NCBI GenBank assembly: GCA_051880375.1 | Contig: JBJENV010000052.1 | Location: 1 to 61,311 of the forward strand | Source of the DNA: SIG299 sp051880375 | GTDB taxonomy: Bacteria; Bacillota; Clostridia; Lachnospirales; Lachnospiraceae | DNA length: 61,311 nucleotides | Direction of reading: 5' to 3' | In this document: one piece after another, positions 42,972 to 52,669 of the stretch | Numbering within the stretch: the stretch's first letter is position 1 | How the letters are laid out: the number at the start of each line of letters is the position of its first letter | The notes under the pieces: generated by a model | The model's database searches: none | The model's input: only the letters and a program-made list of their open reading frames with translations | What the model was told of the DNA's origin: nothing | Program-made: the position numbers and the translations under genes

Positions 42972-44846
42972 ATGGTGATTCCTATGACGAAAAAACAAAA
43001 AAAAGAGCTGCGGCGTCTGCTCATCGCATTTGCTGTATTTATTCTTGCCTGTCTCTTAAGGCTCTCCACCCTTCCAAACCTTGTACTGCTTGCCGTATTT
43101 TTGCTTGCCTATGTGCTTGCAGGCGGCGATGTTGTTCTAAGGGCGGTGCGCAACATTCTGCATGGTCAGGTATTTGACGAAAACTTTTTAATGTCTCTTG
43201 CCACGATTGGCGCCTTTTTCGTCGGAGACTACCCGGAGGGTGTTGCCGTCATGCTGTTTTACCAGGTCGGAGAGCTGTTCCAGTCGTATGCTGTCGGCAA
43301 ATCCCGCAAATCCATCACATCCCTGATGCAGATTCGCCCGGATTCCGCCAATCTTTTAAAGGACGGCGTTGTTACGGAAGTCGACCCGGAACTGGTATCC
43401 GTAGGTGATATTATCGTGGTAAAGCCGGGAGAGAGAATTCCTCTCGACGGTATCATTACGGAAGGTTCCTCTTCTCTGGATACCGCCGCCTTAACCGGCG
43501 AAGCCATGCCGCGTGAGGTTGCGGCAGGCGACGATGCCATCAGCGGCTGCATCAACCTGCAGGGTACGCTTCACATCCGTGTCACAAAGGAATTCGGTGA
43601 GTCTACCGTATCCCGCATTCTCGATATGGTAGAAAACGCCTCTTCGCAAAAAGCAAAAGCAGAAAACTTTATTACAAAGTTTGCAAGGTACTATACTCCA
43701 ATCGTTGTACTTCTTGCCGCAGCACTTGCCATTCTTCCGCCGCTTATCCTTCAGGAAAGCTTTTCGGGCTGGATTTACCGTGCCCTGAACTTCCTTGTAG
43801 TATCCTGTCCCTGTGCCCTTGTTATCTCGATTCCTCTCGGCTTCTTCGGCGGCATCGGCGGAGCCGCAAAGCAGGGAATTTTAATGAAGGGCAGCAATTA
43901 TCTGGAAGCTCTTGCCCAGGTAGATACGTTTGTATTCGATAAAACCGGAACCCTCACAAAGGGTAATTTCAAGGTAACAAAAACTGCTCCTGTAAACATC
44001 AGTGCAGAAGAGCTGTTATTCCTTACCGCACATGCCGAAGCAGATTCCTCCCATCCGATTGCCCTTTCCGTGATAGATGCCTACGAAACTGCCTCCGGTA
44101 AAAAACCTGCCATTTACGGCGTCGTAAGCAAGGTGCAGGAAATTGCCGGTTTCGGTGTCAGTGCCGTTGTGTCCGGAAAGGAAGTACTGGTCGGAAACGC
44201 GCGTCTGCTCTCGGAACGAGGAATTTCCTATTCTCCTGCGGACTTTACGGGCACAATCGTCTATGTTGCCGTAAACGGCGTCTTTGCCGGATGGATCGGG
44301 ATAGAAGATGAAATGAAACCGGATGCAAAAGCCGCTATCAAGGGACTGTCCGCTGTCGGTGTGAAGCGCACCGTAATGTTAACAGGTGATAAAAAAGAAG
44401 TCGGTGAGAAAATTGCCGCAGAACTCGGTTTAAACGAAGTTCATACCGAGCTGCTTCCTGCCGATAAGGTGACCTGGTTAGAAAAACTGTTATCCGAAAA
44501 AACAAACGGCAAAAAACTTGCCTTTGTCGGTGACGGTATCAATGATGCTCCGGTGCTTGCCAGAGCCGATGTCGGTATTGCCATGGGCGGTCTTGGATCC
44601 GATGCTGCTATTGAGGCGGCTGACATCGTCATCATGACCGACGAGCCTTCCAAGCTCCCGGCTGCCATCCGCATTGCAAGACGCACTCTCTCCATTGTGC
44701 ATCAAAACGTTGTCTTTGCCATCGCAGTCAAGGTACTTGTACTGATTCTAAGCGCGCTCGGCCACGCTACCATGTGGTGGGCAGTTTTTGCAGACGTCGG
44801 CGTCTGCGTACTGGCAATTTTAAACTCTATGCGGGCGTTAAGGTAA
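42972..44846 (+). CDS. Zinc/cadmium-type P1B ATPase
   Basis: 624 residues, ZntA/CadA group. No N-terminal HMA domain. Actuator TGEAMP, metal-site CPC in VVSCPCALVISIPLG (the serine/isoleucine context of Zn/Cd/Pb pumps, unlike the copper CPCALGLATP in copA), DKTGTLTKG, HP motif SSHPIAL and GDGINDAPVLA. It exports divalent soft metals. The ATG at 42972 sits very close to the ribosome binding site GGAAAGG; ATG 42984 (MTKKQKKE) is possible. It ends 3 nt before the convergent arsR stop codon. Confidence 0.92.
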   Translation: MVIPMTKKQKKELRRLLIAFAVFILACLLRLSTLPNLVLLAVFLLAYVLAGGDVVLRAVRNILHGQVFDENFLMSLATIGAFFVGDYPEGVAVMLFYQVGELFQSYAVGKSRKSITSLMQIRPDSANLLKDGVVTEVDPELVSVGDIIVVKPGERIPLDGIITEGSSSLDTAALTGEAMPREVAAGDDAISGCINLQGTLHIRVTKEFGESTVSRILDMVENASSQKAKAENFITKFARYYTPIVVLLAAALAILPPLILQESFSGWIYRALNFLVVSCPCALVISIPLGFFGGIGGAAKQGILMKGSNYLEALAQVDTFVFDKTGTLTKGNFKVTKTAPVNISAEELLFLTAHAEADSSHPIALSVIDAYETASGKKPAIYGVVSKVQEIAGFGVSAVVSGKEVLVGNARLLSERGISYSPADFTGTIVYVAVNGVFAGWIGIEDEMKPDAKAAIKGLSAVGVKRTVMLTGDKKEVGEKIAAELGLNEVHTELLPADKVTWLEKLLSEKTNGKKLAFVGDGINDAPVLARADVGIAMGGLGSDAAIEAADIVIMTDEPSKLPAAIRIARRTLSIVHQNVVFAIAVKVLVLILSALGHATMWWAVFADVGVCVLAILNSMRALR

Positions 44847-44849
44847 AGA

Positions 44850-45230
44850 TTACTTCCTTCCGCTCCGCTCACAGTTGATTTCAAACATGTCGTCTATCAT
44901 GTCATGGACAAGGGTTGCTTCTTTTGTATCCGCAAGGGTATACAGCACCTCCTTGCCCTCCCGTCTGCTTTTAATCAGACCGGACTGCTTTAGGGTTCTC
45001 AAGTGATGCGATACCGCAGGAGCGCTCATTTCCACCGCTGCTGCGATATCGCTGACACATTCCTCGGCATGGCAGAGCAGCCACAGAATGCGCAGTCTTG
45101 TACTGTCACAGAGCATACTGAATACATCCGCCGCCAGAAAGAACTGCTGCTCGCTCGGAATTGTTTTCATCAGCTCCGCAAGATTTCCCGTATGATTGTG
45201 TAAATGTTCACAGCATCCTGTTTCTTTCAT
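44850..45230 (-). CDS. ArsR/SmtB-family metal-responsive repressor
   Basis: 126 residues. Winged-helix core STRLRILWLLCHAEECVSDIAAAVEMSAPAVSHHLRTLKQSGLIKS. Cys in EECVSDIA lies where CadC/ArsR proteins bind metal, and Cys/His clusters at the N terminus (ETGCCEHLHNH) and an Asp/Glu C-terminal helix (VHDMIDDMFEINC) offer further sites. It is convergent with the Zn/Cd ATPase, and the palindrome at 42650 is its likely operator. On its own strand it follows the PrsA-like gene by 50 nt without an evident promoter, so it may be read from the mfd transcript. Confidence 0.9.
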   Translation of the reverse strand: MKETGCCEHLHNHTGNLAELMKTIPSEQQFFLAADVFSMLCDSTRLRILWLLCHAEECVSDIAAAVEMSAPAVSHHLRTLKQSGLIKSRREGKEVLYTLADTKEATLVHDMIDDMFEINCERSGRK

Positions 45231-45280
45231 GCTCTTCCTCCGTTCTGTCTCATATCACCTTCCGATGATTGTTCCGTTGC

Positions 45281-46297
45281 TCAGCCGACCGCATCGGTAT
45301 GAAAACCGATGGAATCCCATACCTCTTCGTTTACTTCAATGTCCGTCTGCTGCTTCCATTCCTCATAGCGTTTCTTAAACTCTTCTTCCTGACGCTTTGC
45401 AATGATCTGCTCCTTCTTTGCATGTGTTGCATCCACGTCATAATCCGTGACGCAGTAAAAAATATAATAATAATCCGTCGTTTCAATCACATCCGACAAT
45501 TCCCCGGTTTTTAAACCAAGTACTGTTTTTTCGTAAGTCTCCGGCAGATCTCCCGGCCCTGCAACAAGCTCCAGCATAGAGGAATCCTCGGTAATGGAGT
45601 TTGCCAGCCGGTAAAAATCATCCGTCTGTTCAGCCTGTGCATGTAATTCCTGCATCCTTGCCCGTAACTCCTCCGTCTCCTGCTCGGAATAGAACACCCG
45701 TAAGCCGGAAGCGTCGATTTTATAGTTTCTTATAGCGATGGAATACAGCCGGTGCTGCCCCGCCTCCTCGTCGGAAATATCGGTATCCACATTGAGGGTT
45801 ACATATTCAAAGGTTTTTCTCGCCAGCAGATTGTCGGAATAAATCCGTCTTACGATGTCTTCGTTCACTCCGTACAGTATCAAATCGGAGTTCTTGATTT
45901 TCTCCATATAAGCCTTTGTCTTTTCCTCGACCTCATGCAGTTCTTCCTCTGTCAGTACAATGCCAAGCGTATCTGCCTGTCTGCAGACGATTTTAATGTA
46001 AATGATCTGCTCTAAAATCTGCTCCTTGACAAGTTCTCCGAGCGTATTGCCCTGACCGTCAATCGCATACATCCAGATATCGCTTCCGTAATACTGTTCG
46101 TATTCCTCCTGCACTGCCTGAAGGTATACCATACCTTCCCGGTAATCTACCTGGGATTCTCCGATTCTAAGCATACTTCCGTCGTTCCAGACCGTTTTCT
46201 GTTCCTTTTTATTTCTGCCGCAGCCGGCAAAGGAAAGCAGCATGCAAAAGCAAAGCAGAAATGCAACTGCACCCTTTTTCCTGTTGTATTTCCTCAT
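45281..46297 (-). CDS. PrsA/SurA-like lipoprotein, putative extracellular foldase
   Basis: 338 residues. Lipoprotein signal peptide with lipobox SFAGC near residue 26, a helical SurA-like N domain (about 45-190), and a C-terminal half resembling a parvulin-type PPIase (SSMLELVAGPGDLP, TYEKTVLGLKTGELSDVIETTDYYYIFYC), ending in a helical clamp with KKRYEEWKQQ. The parvulin core is poorly conserved, so it may be a chaperone without isomerase activity. Positioned after mfd, as in many Clostridia. Confidence 0.82.
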   Translation of the reverse strand: MRKYNRKKGAVAFLLCFCMLLSFAGCGRNKKEQKTVWNDGSMLRIGESQVDYREGMVYLQAVQEEYEQYYGSDIWMYAIDGQGNTLGELVKEQILEQIIYIKIVCRQADTLGIVLTEEELHEVEEKTKAYMEKIKNSDLILYGVNEDIVRRIYSDNLLARKTFEYVTLNVDTDISDEEAGQHRLYSIAIRNYKIDASGLRVFYSEQETEELRARMQELHAQAEQTDDFYRLANSITEDSSMLELVAGPGDLPETYEKTVLGLKTGELSDVIETTDYYYIFYCVTDYDVDATHAKKEQIIAKRQEEEFKKRYEEWKQQTDIEVNEEVWDSIGFHTDAVG

Positions 46298-46341
46298 AGT
46301 TATCTCCTGATTCTTTTCTCTTTCTGCCGTCTGTGCACTCT

Positions 46342-49300
46342 TTACGCATCCTTCAGCTCTGCAAATTCATTCAAAAACGTTCGAAGCAGTTCAAACATCC
46401 GGTCAGCTTCCGCTTTCGGTGTCATCGGCTTCTTTTTTTGCGGAAGCCGGTACTCAAAATACGGCACCGCTTCTCTCACAAATTTTAGCTCGTTCTTATG
46501 CCGTTCTAAAAATTCCGGAAGCAGCTCCGTCTTTAACCTCGCCTTCGGGTACATCGTCAGCCGGACGGTATCGCCCTTCTGTGTCAGTGCACTGACATAT
46601 ACAGTATGACACATTGCCTTCAATAATGCAATCTGCAAAAGATTGTCAAATGCCGGCGGAATATCGCCGAAGCGGTCAACCAGTTCCTCCTGCATATCCG
46701 CAAGCTCCTCTTCGCTTTCGATTGCCGCAACCCGCTTATACATATCCAGCTTCTGCATTTCATTTTTGATGTAGGTTGCCGGAATAAACGCATCCACCTC
46801 TAAATCCATGACGGTTTCAAACGTCTCCTCCTCTTTGATTTCACCTTTTATGTTCTTTACTTCCTCATTTAACATCTTGCAGTACAAATCATAGCCGACC
46901 GCTTCCATATGGCCGCTCTGTTCCGCACCGAGCAGATTTCCCGCGCCGCGGATTTCCAGATCCCGCATCGCAATCTTAAAGCCGGAGCCAAGCTCGGTAA
47001 ACTCTCTGATTGCCTGCAGGCGCTTTTCTGCGACCTCCTTTAGCATCTTGTCGCGCTTATACATCAAAAATGCATACGAAGTCCGGTTGGAGCGCCCGAC
47101 ACGTCCGCGAAGCTGATACAGCTGCGATAACCCCATCCGGTCGGCATCGTCGATAATCATCGTATTGACGTTGGAAATATCGAGTCCCGTTTCGATAATC
47201 GTTGTGGAAACAAGCACATCAATTTCTCCGTTGATAAATTCGTACATAATCTTTTCGAGCTGGCGCTCGCTCATCTGACCGTGCGCATACGCCACCTCTG
47301 CCTCCGGCACAAGACGGGAAATCTGCGCCGCCATCTCATCGATGCCCTGCACACGGTTAAACACATAATACACCTGTCCGCCGCGCGCAAGCTCACGGTT
47401 GATTGCCTCACGAATGATTTCGTCGTTATGCTCCATGACAAAGGTCTGAATCGGCAGACGGTCTACCGGCGGTTCCTCTAACACGCTCATATCGCGGATG
47501 CCGGCAAGGCTCATGTGAAGCGTTCTCGGAATCGGCGTTGCCGTCAATGTCAGCACATCAATGCTTTCCTTCATCTGTTTGATTTTTTCCTTGTGGGCAA
47601 CGCCGAAACGCTGCTCCTCGTCTACAATCAGAAGTCCCAGATCTTTAAACTGCACGTCTGCGGACAGTACCCGGTGTGTGCCGATGACAATGTCAATCGA
47701 ACCTTTCTTAAGACCTTCCAGAACTTTCTTCTGCTGCGCAGGTGTTCTAAACCGGGAAAGCATACCGACACTCACCGGAAAATCCATCATACGATTTAAA
47801 AAAGTATTGTAATGCTGCTGCGCTAAAATCGTCGTCGGTACAAGCACAACGACCTGCTTCCCGTCCGATACCGCCTTAAATGCCGCACGGATGGCAACCT
47901 CGGTTTTTCCGTAGCCGACATCGCCGCAAATCAGACGGTCCATGATTTTTGTACTTTCCATATCGCGCTTCGTATCTTCAATGGCGCGCAGCTGGTCCTC
48001 CGTTTCCTCATACGGAAACAGCTCCTCAAATTCCTTCTGCCAGACGGTATCCGCACAGAAGGCGTGACCGCTCTGTGCCTGACGGTGCGCATACAGCCGG
48101 ACAAGCTCCTGTGCCATCTCCCGCACCGCATGGCGTACCCTCGTCTTTGTATTCTTCCACTCCGTGGAATTCATCTTATTTAATTTCGGTTTCTTCGCTG
48201 CGTCGGCGCTCGCATACTTCTGAATCACATCCAGTCCTGTCGCCGGAATATATAAGATACCGCCGTCACCGTACTCAATTTTGATATAATCCTTTGTAAC
48301 CTTTTCTACCTCGATTTTTTCAATACCGCGGTAAATGCCGAGACCATGGCTTTCATGCACGACATAGTCTCCGTAGGTCAGTTCGTGAAAGCTCTGGATT
48401 TTCTGTCCGTCGTAGGTGTGCTTTTTCTTTTTCGGTTTCTTTTCCGCACCGAAAATATCGCTCTCGGAAAGCACGACAAACTTTAAGAACGGATACTCAA
48501 ACCCCCGTCTCAGATTGCCCTGTGCCACCATGATTTCTCCGGGCGTAAGCACACGGTCCTTATTATCCGAAAAGAACGCCGGAAGCTCATATTCCCGTAA
48601 ATCTTCGGCAAGACGCGCCGCTCTCGTTCCCGAAGAGGTCAATACAATCGTGCGGTACCCCTTCTTTTTCCATGCCGTAAGGTCCTTTACCAGAAGTTCA
48701 AAGCTCGAATTGTACGGATTCACCGACTTGACCGCAATATCGTACTTTACCTTCGGAGGAAGCAAAGGAAACCGATAGTCCATCGTCGACAGCATCAGCG
48801 TTGTCTTTTTTGCAAAGCCGGCAAGTAACGATTTATAATCAAAAATCACATCCGCCTGTGACGGCAAAATATAGCCTTTCTCCAGACGTCCGCTCATGCT
48901 CTCACGGAACTCGGTTGCCGAAGCCTCTCCCTTTTCTGCCAGACGGCTCGGCTCATCCAGAATAATAAGGGCATGTTCGTCAAAATAATCGAAAAAGGAC
49001 ACGGTATCCTCACGGAAAAACTTAATATAGGCATCCAGCCCGGCGTGTCCCTTGCAATACTCTAAGTTCTCTAAAAATTCCTCCGCCGTGCGGCGCACCC
49101 GCATGGCTTCTTCATTCTTTGCCTGTGCCCGCAGCGCACGTTCCGTCTGCTCCGCTTCCTTACGAAGGCGGGCAATACCGTCCGCAAGCTCCTGCTCCGT
49201 TAAGCTGTACTCCGTTGCCGGAGTAATCGAAATCTCCGGAATCCGTTCAATGGAGCGCTGGCTGTCCACATCAAACATACGGATGGAGTCGATTTCATCA

Positions 49301-49911
49301 CCAAACAGCTCGATTCGGACCGGCGCCTCCTCCGTCAGCGGGAAAATATCCAGAATTCCGCCGCGGACTGCAAACTCACCCGGAATGCTCACCTGTACCT
49401 GACGCTCATAGCCAATCTCGATAAGCTGCTTCACAAGCTCATCCATGTCCAGTGTATCCGTTTCGGTAATGTGCAGCACCGATTCCCGGATTGCAGAAAG
49501 CGGAAGCAGGCGGTCCAGACCGCCGTCAATGCTTGTCACAATCGTGACCGGCTCTCCCGACAGCAGTCGTTTTAATACCGAAAGACGTTCCTTGACAATG
49601 GTATTTCCGTGAATATCCGCACTGTAGAAAATAATGTCCTTAGCCGGATACAACATCGTCTTCGGGTCATACAGCCGAAAATCCTCACACAGTTCCTTTG
49701 CCTTTAAATCGCTGTAGGTCACAATCAGGCGCACCGGAAACTGCTCCATAAGACCCGCCACGAAATGACTTTTCTGTGAGTCCATACAGCCGGTTGCCTG
49801 TACCGGAGTCAGCCTTCCCTTTGACGCAGCCGGCATTGCACCTGTGAGTAACGCCTTTTCTACTGCAACATATTCACTTAATTCTCTTAACGGCTCTGTA
49901 TATGCTTTCAT
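46342..49911 (-). CDS. mfd: Transcription-repair coupling factor Mfd
   Basis: 1189 residues. Displaces RNA polymerase stalled at lesions and recruits UvrA. UvrB-like N-terminal domains (1-300), polymerase-interacting domain with GDYVVHESHGLGIYRG, then RecG-like helicase motor: Walker A CGDVGYGKTEVA, Walker B LIVDEEQRFG, motif III TLTATPIPRTL, motif VI QLRGRVGRS, and a C-terminal TRCF domain (EVDAFIPATYI). Its ATG overlaps the pth stop as ATGA, with AGGGAAGGT upstream. Part of a deacetylase-pth-mfd-PrsA-like gene run. Confidence 0.97.
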   Translation of the reverse strand: MKAYTEPLRELSEYVAVEKALLTGAMPAASKGRLTPVQATGCMDSQKSHFVAGLMEQFPVRLIVTYSDLKAKELCEDFRLYDPKTMLYPAKDIIFYSADIHGNTIVKERLSVLKRLLSGEPVTIVTSIDGGLDRLLPLSAIRESVLHITETDTLDMDELVKQLIEIGYERQVQVSIPGEFAVRGGILDIFPLTEEAPVRIELFGDEIDSIRMFDVDSQRSIERIPEISITPATEYSLTEQELADGIARLRKEAEQTERALRAQAKNEEAMRVRRTAEEFLENLEYCKGHAGLDAYIKFFREDTVSFFDYFDEHALIILDEPSRLAEKGEASATEFRESMSGRLEKGYILPSQADVIFDYKSLLAGFAKKTTLMLSTMDYRFPLLPPKVKYDIAVKSVNPYNSSFELLVKDLTAWKKKGYRTIVLTSSGTRAARLAEDLREYELPAFFSDNKDRVLTPGEIMVAQGNLRRGFEYPFLKFVVLSESDIFGAEKKPKKKKHTYDGQKIQSFHELTYGDYVVHESHGLGIYRGIEKIEVEKVTKDYIKIEYGDGGILYIPATGLDVIQKYASADAAKKPKLNKMNSTEWKNTKTRVRHAVREMAQELVRLYAHRQAQSGHAFCADTVWQKEFEELFPYEETEDQLRAIEDTKRDMESTKIMDRLICGDVGYGKTEVAIRAAFKAVSDGKQVVVLVPTTILAQQHYNTFLNRMMDFPVSVGMLSRFRTPAQQKKVLEGLKKGSIDIVIGTHRVLSADVQFKDLGLLIVDEEQRFGVAHKEKIKQMKESIDVLTLTATPIPRTLHMSLAGIRDMSVLEEPPVDRLPIQTFVMEHNDEIIREAINRELARGGQVYYVFNRVQGIDEMAAQISRLVPEAEVAYAHGQMSERQLEKIMYEFINGEIDVLVSTTIIETGLDISNVNTMIIDDADRMGLSQLYQLRGRVGRSNRTSYAFLMYKRDKMLKEVAEKRLQAIREFTELGSGFKIAMRDLEIRGAGNLLGAEQSGHMEAVGYDLYCKMLNEEVKNIKGEIKEEETFETVMDLEVDAFIPATYIKNEMQKLDMYKRVAAIESEEELADMQEELVDRFGDIPPAFDNLLQIALLKAMCHTVYVSALTQKGDTVRLTMYPKARLKTELLPEFLERHKNELKFVREAVPYFEYRLPQKKKPMTPKAEADRMFELLRTFLNEFAELKDA

Positions 49912-50489
49912 ACCTTCCCTACTTCTTTTTTCTTGTTAAACAGATTCATTGCCTTCGCGATGTCCCCCTGCACAAACAGCTCACACGCCTTCGCGGCATC
50001 CGCAAGCGCCTCCCGCATAAGCGGTTCTTCCTCCGATGTAAAGTGACCGAGTACATAGTCTGCCAAATCCCAGCCCGCAGGCTTTTCACCAACGCCGATT
50101 CTCACTCTTGCAAACTCCTCGGTTCCAAGCTGCGCAATAATGCTTTTCATTCCGTTATGCCCACCGGCGCTTCCCTTTTCACGGACTCTTAACTGTCCCG
50201 GCGCCAGACAGATATCATCATACAGTACCAGAATATCTGCCGGCTCCGCCTTATAAAAATCAAGTACGGCGCGGACACTTTCCCCGCTTAAATTCATATA
50301 GGTCTGCGGCTTTACTAACAGCACTCTTTCTCCTGCAATCATTCCCTTGCCGCAAAGTGCTTTATGCTTTTTTTCATTTACCTCTATCCGGTAACTATCC
50401 GACAGCTTTGTCACCGCGTCAAAACCGATATTGTGCCTCGTCCCGACATATTGTGCCGTCGGATTTCCCAGTCCAAAAATAAACTTCAT
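49908..50489 (-). CDS. pth: Peptidyl-tRNA hydrolase
   Basis: 193 residues. Recycles peptidyl-tRNA dropped from ribosomes. Signature FGLGNPTAQYVGTRHNIGFDAV with the catalytic histidine, then KPQTYMNLSGESV and LVLYDDICLAPGQLRVREKGSAGGHNGMKSI regions. It starts 3 nt after the deacetylase stop codon and overlaps mfd by 4 nt, so the three are translated from one message. Confidence 0.97.
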   Translation of the reverse strand: MKFIFGLGNPTAQYVGTRHNIGFDAVTKLSDSYRIEVNEKKHKALCGKGMIAGERVLLVKPQTYMNLSGESVRAVLDFYKAEPADILVLYDDICLAPGQLRVREKGSAGGHNGMKSIIAQLGTEEFARVRIGVGEKPAGWDLADYVLGHFTSEEEPLMREALADAAKACELFVQGDIAKAMNLFNKKKEVGKV

Positions 50490-50492
50490 GCG

Positions 50493-52133
50493 TTACTCTC
50501 CGCTCTTGTATTTCACACCGTTTTCCGGTGTGATTCCTTTATAATAGAATAATTCGCTGACAGTGACGAACTGATACCCCTTCTTTTGAAGCTCAGGAAG
50601 CAGCCGCTCTATTGCATCTGCCGTCGACTGATATAAGGAATGCATCAGAATAATATCTCCGTCATTGATTTCTGACATTACCTTTTCATAAACCGCATCA
50701 GCGTCACGGCTCTTCCAGTCGCGGCTGTCCAGGCTCCAGTCGATGAGCGGCATCGGTGCCGTATCATACCATTCCGGATAATTGCCGCCCGGCAGACGGA
50801 CATATTCCGGTGCATGTCCGACGGTCTTTGCAATCTGCAGGTTTGCCTTATTGATTTCCTGCCAGAAAGTCTCTTCCGACTTTTTATTCAGATATTGGTG
50901 GGAATACGTATGGCTTGCAATCTCATGCCCCGCATCGTATAAATCACGCAGCATATCACCGTACGAGCCGGCGGTACGTTCTCCCAGCGTAAAGAACGTA
51001 GCTCTTCCGTTATACGTTTCAAATGCTTTCAGCAGTCTCTTTTCCACAGGTGCATGCGCACCGTCGTCAAACGTAAATGCCACCATCTTGCCATTCGGGT
51101 CAAGCTCTCTGATTTCTCTTTTCGTGGACTTGCCGGACAATGTATACTTCATAAAAGCAAGCGCTTCTTTTAAATCAGCTTCATATTCAAAAGCCTCGTG
51201 CTCCATCTGTTTTGTCAGTGTGTTTTCCGGGAAATAGAATACTACCTTGTCTCCCGTAAAATAATAAAGCGAATAATCCTCCGCACAGTATGGTGTCGCA
51301 TAAGAAAGGAACGGTTCCTCCACTCCCTCCTCAGGTTCCATGTGGTTCCCGATTTCGGTCATCAGGCGCTCCTTTAAAACGGCAAAATAGGTTTCATAGA
51401 ACATCTCCTGCCCTTCTACACGTTCTCCGGTGTCCATACGGTACACAAGCGGAAGCTCTGTTACCGTCTTTGCTTCTTTGTTTTCCTCCGCCACATCTTC
51501 CGTTATGCAAAAAACTACGGATAAAAAATTTTCGTTCCGGTAGCAGTCATAATTTAACGCAAGTACCGTTGCTCTCGTCTCCGGGTCCTGTTCCGATTCC
51601 TTAAGCCGTTCTCCTGCCTTTTCTAAGGCCTCTGCGATATCCTCACGAATTGCCTCATCCAGCTGTTTCTCTCCGGTAGACGGGAACGCCAGCAATGTCG
51701 TCCGTATTCCATCTCTATCATATTCCGTGTCGGTTTGTCCGTATTCTTTTATTGTGGCACCGTACCGTTTTTCGATTTCCTGCAGAATTTCTTCCCCGCT
51801 AAGCTCCGGCTCCTGTACCGGAGTCGGCGTTGGCCGGACAGTCGGCACGGCCTCTGAAGTTGGCAACGGCGTCGGTTCCGGATATTGTGACGGCAACGGT
51901 TCGGCAGTCGGAGTAATCGTAGAAACCAACTGTCCTTCCGGCGGCATGGTCGGAAGCGGAGAAGGCTCCTCTGTATTCCGAAAGGAATCTCTCCATTCCT
52001 GAAACGTACTGTATCCGTTTAATTTCAGCAGGAAAATGAAAATTAATAAAACAAGCAGAATGCTCCAGGTAAACAGTAAAAAATAAAGAGCACCCTCCAA
52101 CCTTTTGTTTCCTTTTTTCTTCTGATAACTCAT
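50493..52133 (-). CDS. PdaC-like membrane polysaccharide deacetylase
   Basis: 546 residues. One helix (about 17-38) anchors the protein, followed by a Pro/Thr-rich wall-spanning linker (about 55-110), a DUF4163/DUF3298-like domain (about 115-300), and a NodB deacetylase domain: TFDDGAHAP, SHTYSHQYL (metal His), RLPGGNYPEW, WSLDSRDWKSR and ILMHSLY. This order matches PdaC of Bacillus, which deacetylates peptidoglycan, so a cell-wall substrate is likely, but chitooligosaccharides are possible. AAGGAAG precedes the ATG. Confidence 0.9.
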   Translation of the reverse strand: MSYQKKKGNKRLEGALYFLLFTWSILLVLLIFIFLLKLNGYSTFQEWRDSFRNTEEPSPLPTMPPEGQLVSTITPTAEPLPSQYPEPTPLPTSEAVPTVRPTPTPVQEPELSGEEILQEIEKRYGATIKEYGQTDTEYDRDGIRTTLLAFPSTGEKQLDEAIREDIAEALEKAGERLKESEQDPETRATVLALNYDCYRNENFLSVVFCITEDVAEENKEAKTVTELPLVYRMDTGERVEGQEMFYETYFAVLKERLMTEIGNHMEPEEGVEEPFLSYATPYCAEDYSLYYFTGDKVVFYFPENTLTKQMEHEAFEYEADLKEALAFMKYTLSGKSTKREIRELDPNGKMVAFTFDDGAHAPVEKRLLKAFETYNGRATFFTLGERTAGSYGDMLRDLYDAGHEIASHTYSHQYLNKKSEETFWQEINKANLQIAKTVGHAPEYVRLPGGNYPEWYDTAPMPLIDWSLDSRDWKSRDADAVYEKVMSEINDGDIILMHSLYQSTADAIERLLPELQKKGYQFVTVSELFYYKGITPENGVKYKSGE

Positions 52134-52284
52134 TTTTTTCTTCCTTATCTATCCTACAGCCCTAATGCCGGCATTCCGTAAATGAAACGCCGCATAGTAA
52201 AGCAAAATACCCCTTGTATAGAATATACCAAGAATTCAATTCCTACAAGTCCAAATTCACAAATTTAAGGATTTCGAAAAAATG

Positions 52285-52345
52285 AAAAAAGCGACAAGCA
52301 ATTCCGCATCCCGGTAGCAGGATGGTAAAACTGCTTATCGCTCTT
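52285..52345 (-). terminator. Terminator of glgC-glgD-spoVG
   Basis: On the minus strand the stem AGCGATAAGCA / TGCTTGTCGCT with inner pairing ends in TTTTTTC. It begins about 20 nt after the spoVG stop. The rest of the gap (52134-52284) is AT-rich with no gene seen; it should hold the deacetylase promoter, which I could not place. Confidence 0.85.
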
Positions 52346-52365
52346 TTGAAACTACCCGTTTCTTT

Positions 52366-52644
52366 TTATGCCTCTTCTAACAGACCCTCATCAAGCGCTT
52401 TCTCATAGTGTGCTAAAATTATTTCCTGAATTCGGTCTCTTGTTTTGGAGTTGATTGGATGCGCAATGTCACGATACTCACCTTCTCCTGTCTTTCTGCT
52501 CGGCATTGCAATGAACAATCCTTTCTCTCCTTCAATAATCTTGATATCATGGACTACAAACTCATCATCTAAGGTAATAGACACAACCGCCTTCATCTTA
52601 CCTTCCTTTGCAACCTGACGAATTCTTACATCTGTTATCTGCAC
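52366..52644 (-). CDS. spoVG: Septation/sporulation regulator SpoVG
   Basis: 92 residues, complete SpoVG: MQITDVRIRQV at the start, AVVSITLDDEFVVHDIKIIEG, and the strictly conserved MPSRKTGEGEYRDIAHPI. SpoVG is a small nucleic-acid-binding regulator. GTG is the start codon (GGGGGT 7 nt upstream). It lies 25 nt after glgD and before a terminator, so it appears co-transcribed with the glycogen genes. Confidence 0.95.
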   Translation of the reverse strand: MQITDVRIRQVAKEGKMKAVVSITLDDEFVVHDIKIIEGEKGLFIAMPSRKTGEGEYRDIAHPINSKTRDRIQEIILAHYEKALDEGLLEEA

Positions 52645-52669
52645 TTTTGTAACCCCCTGTATGTGTTTT

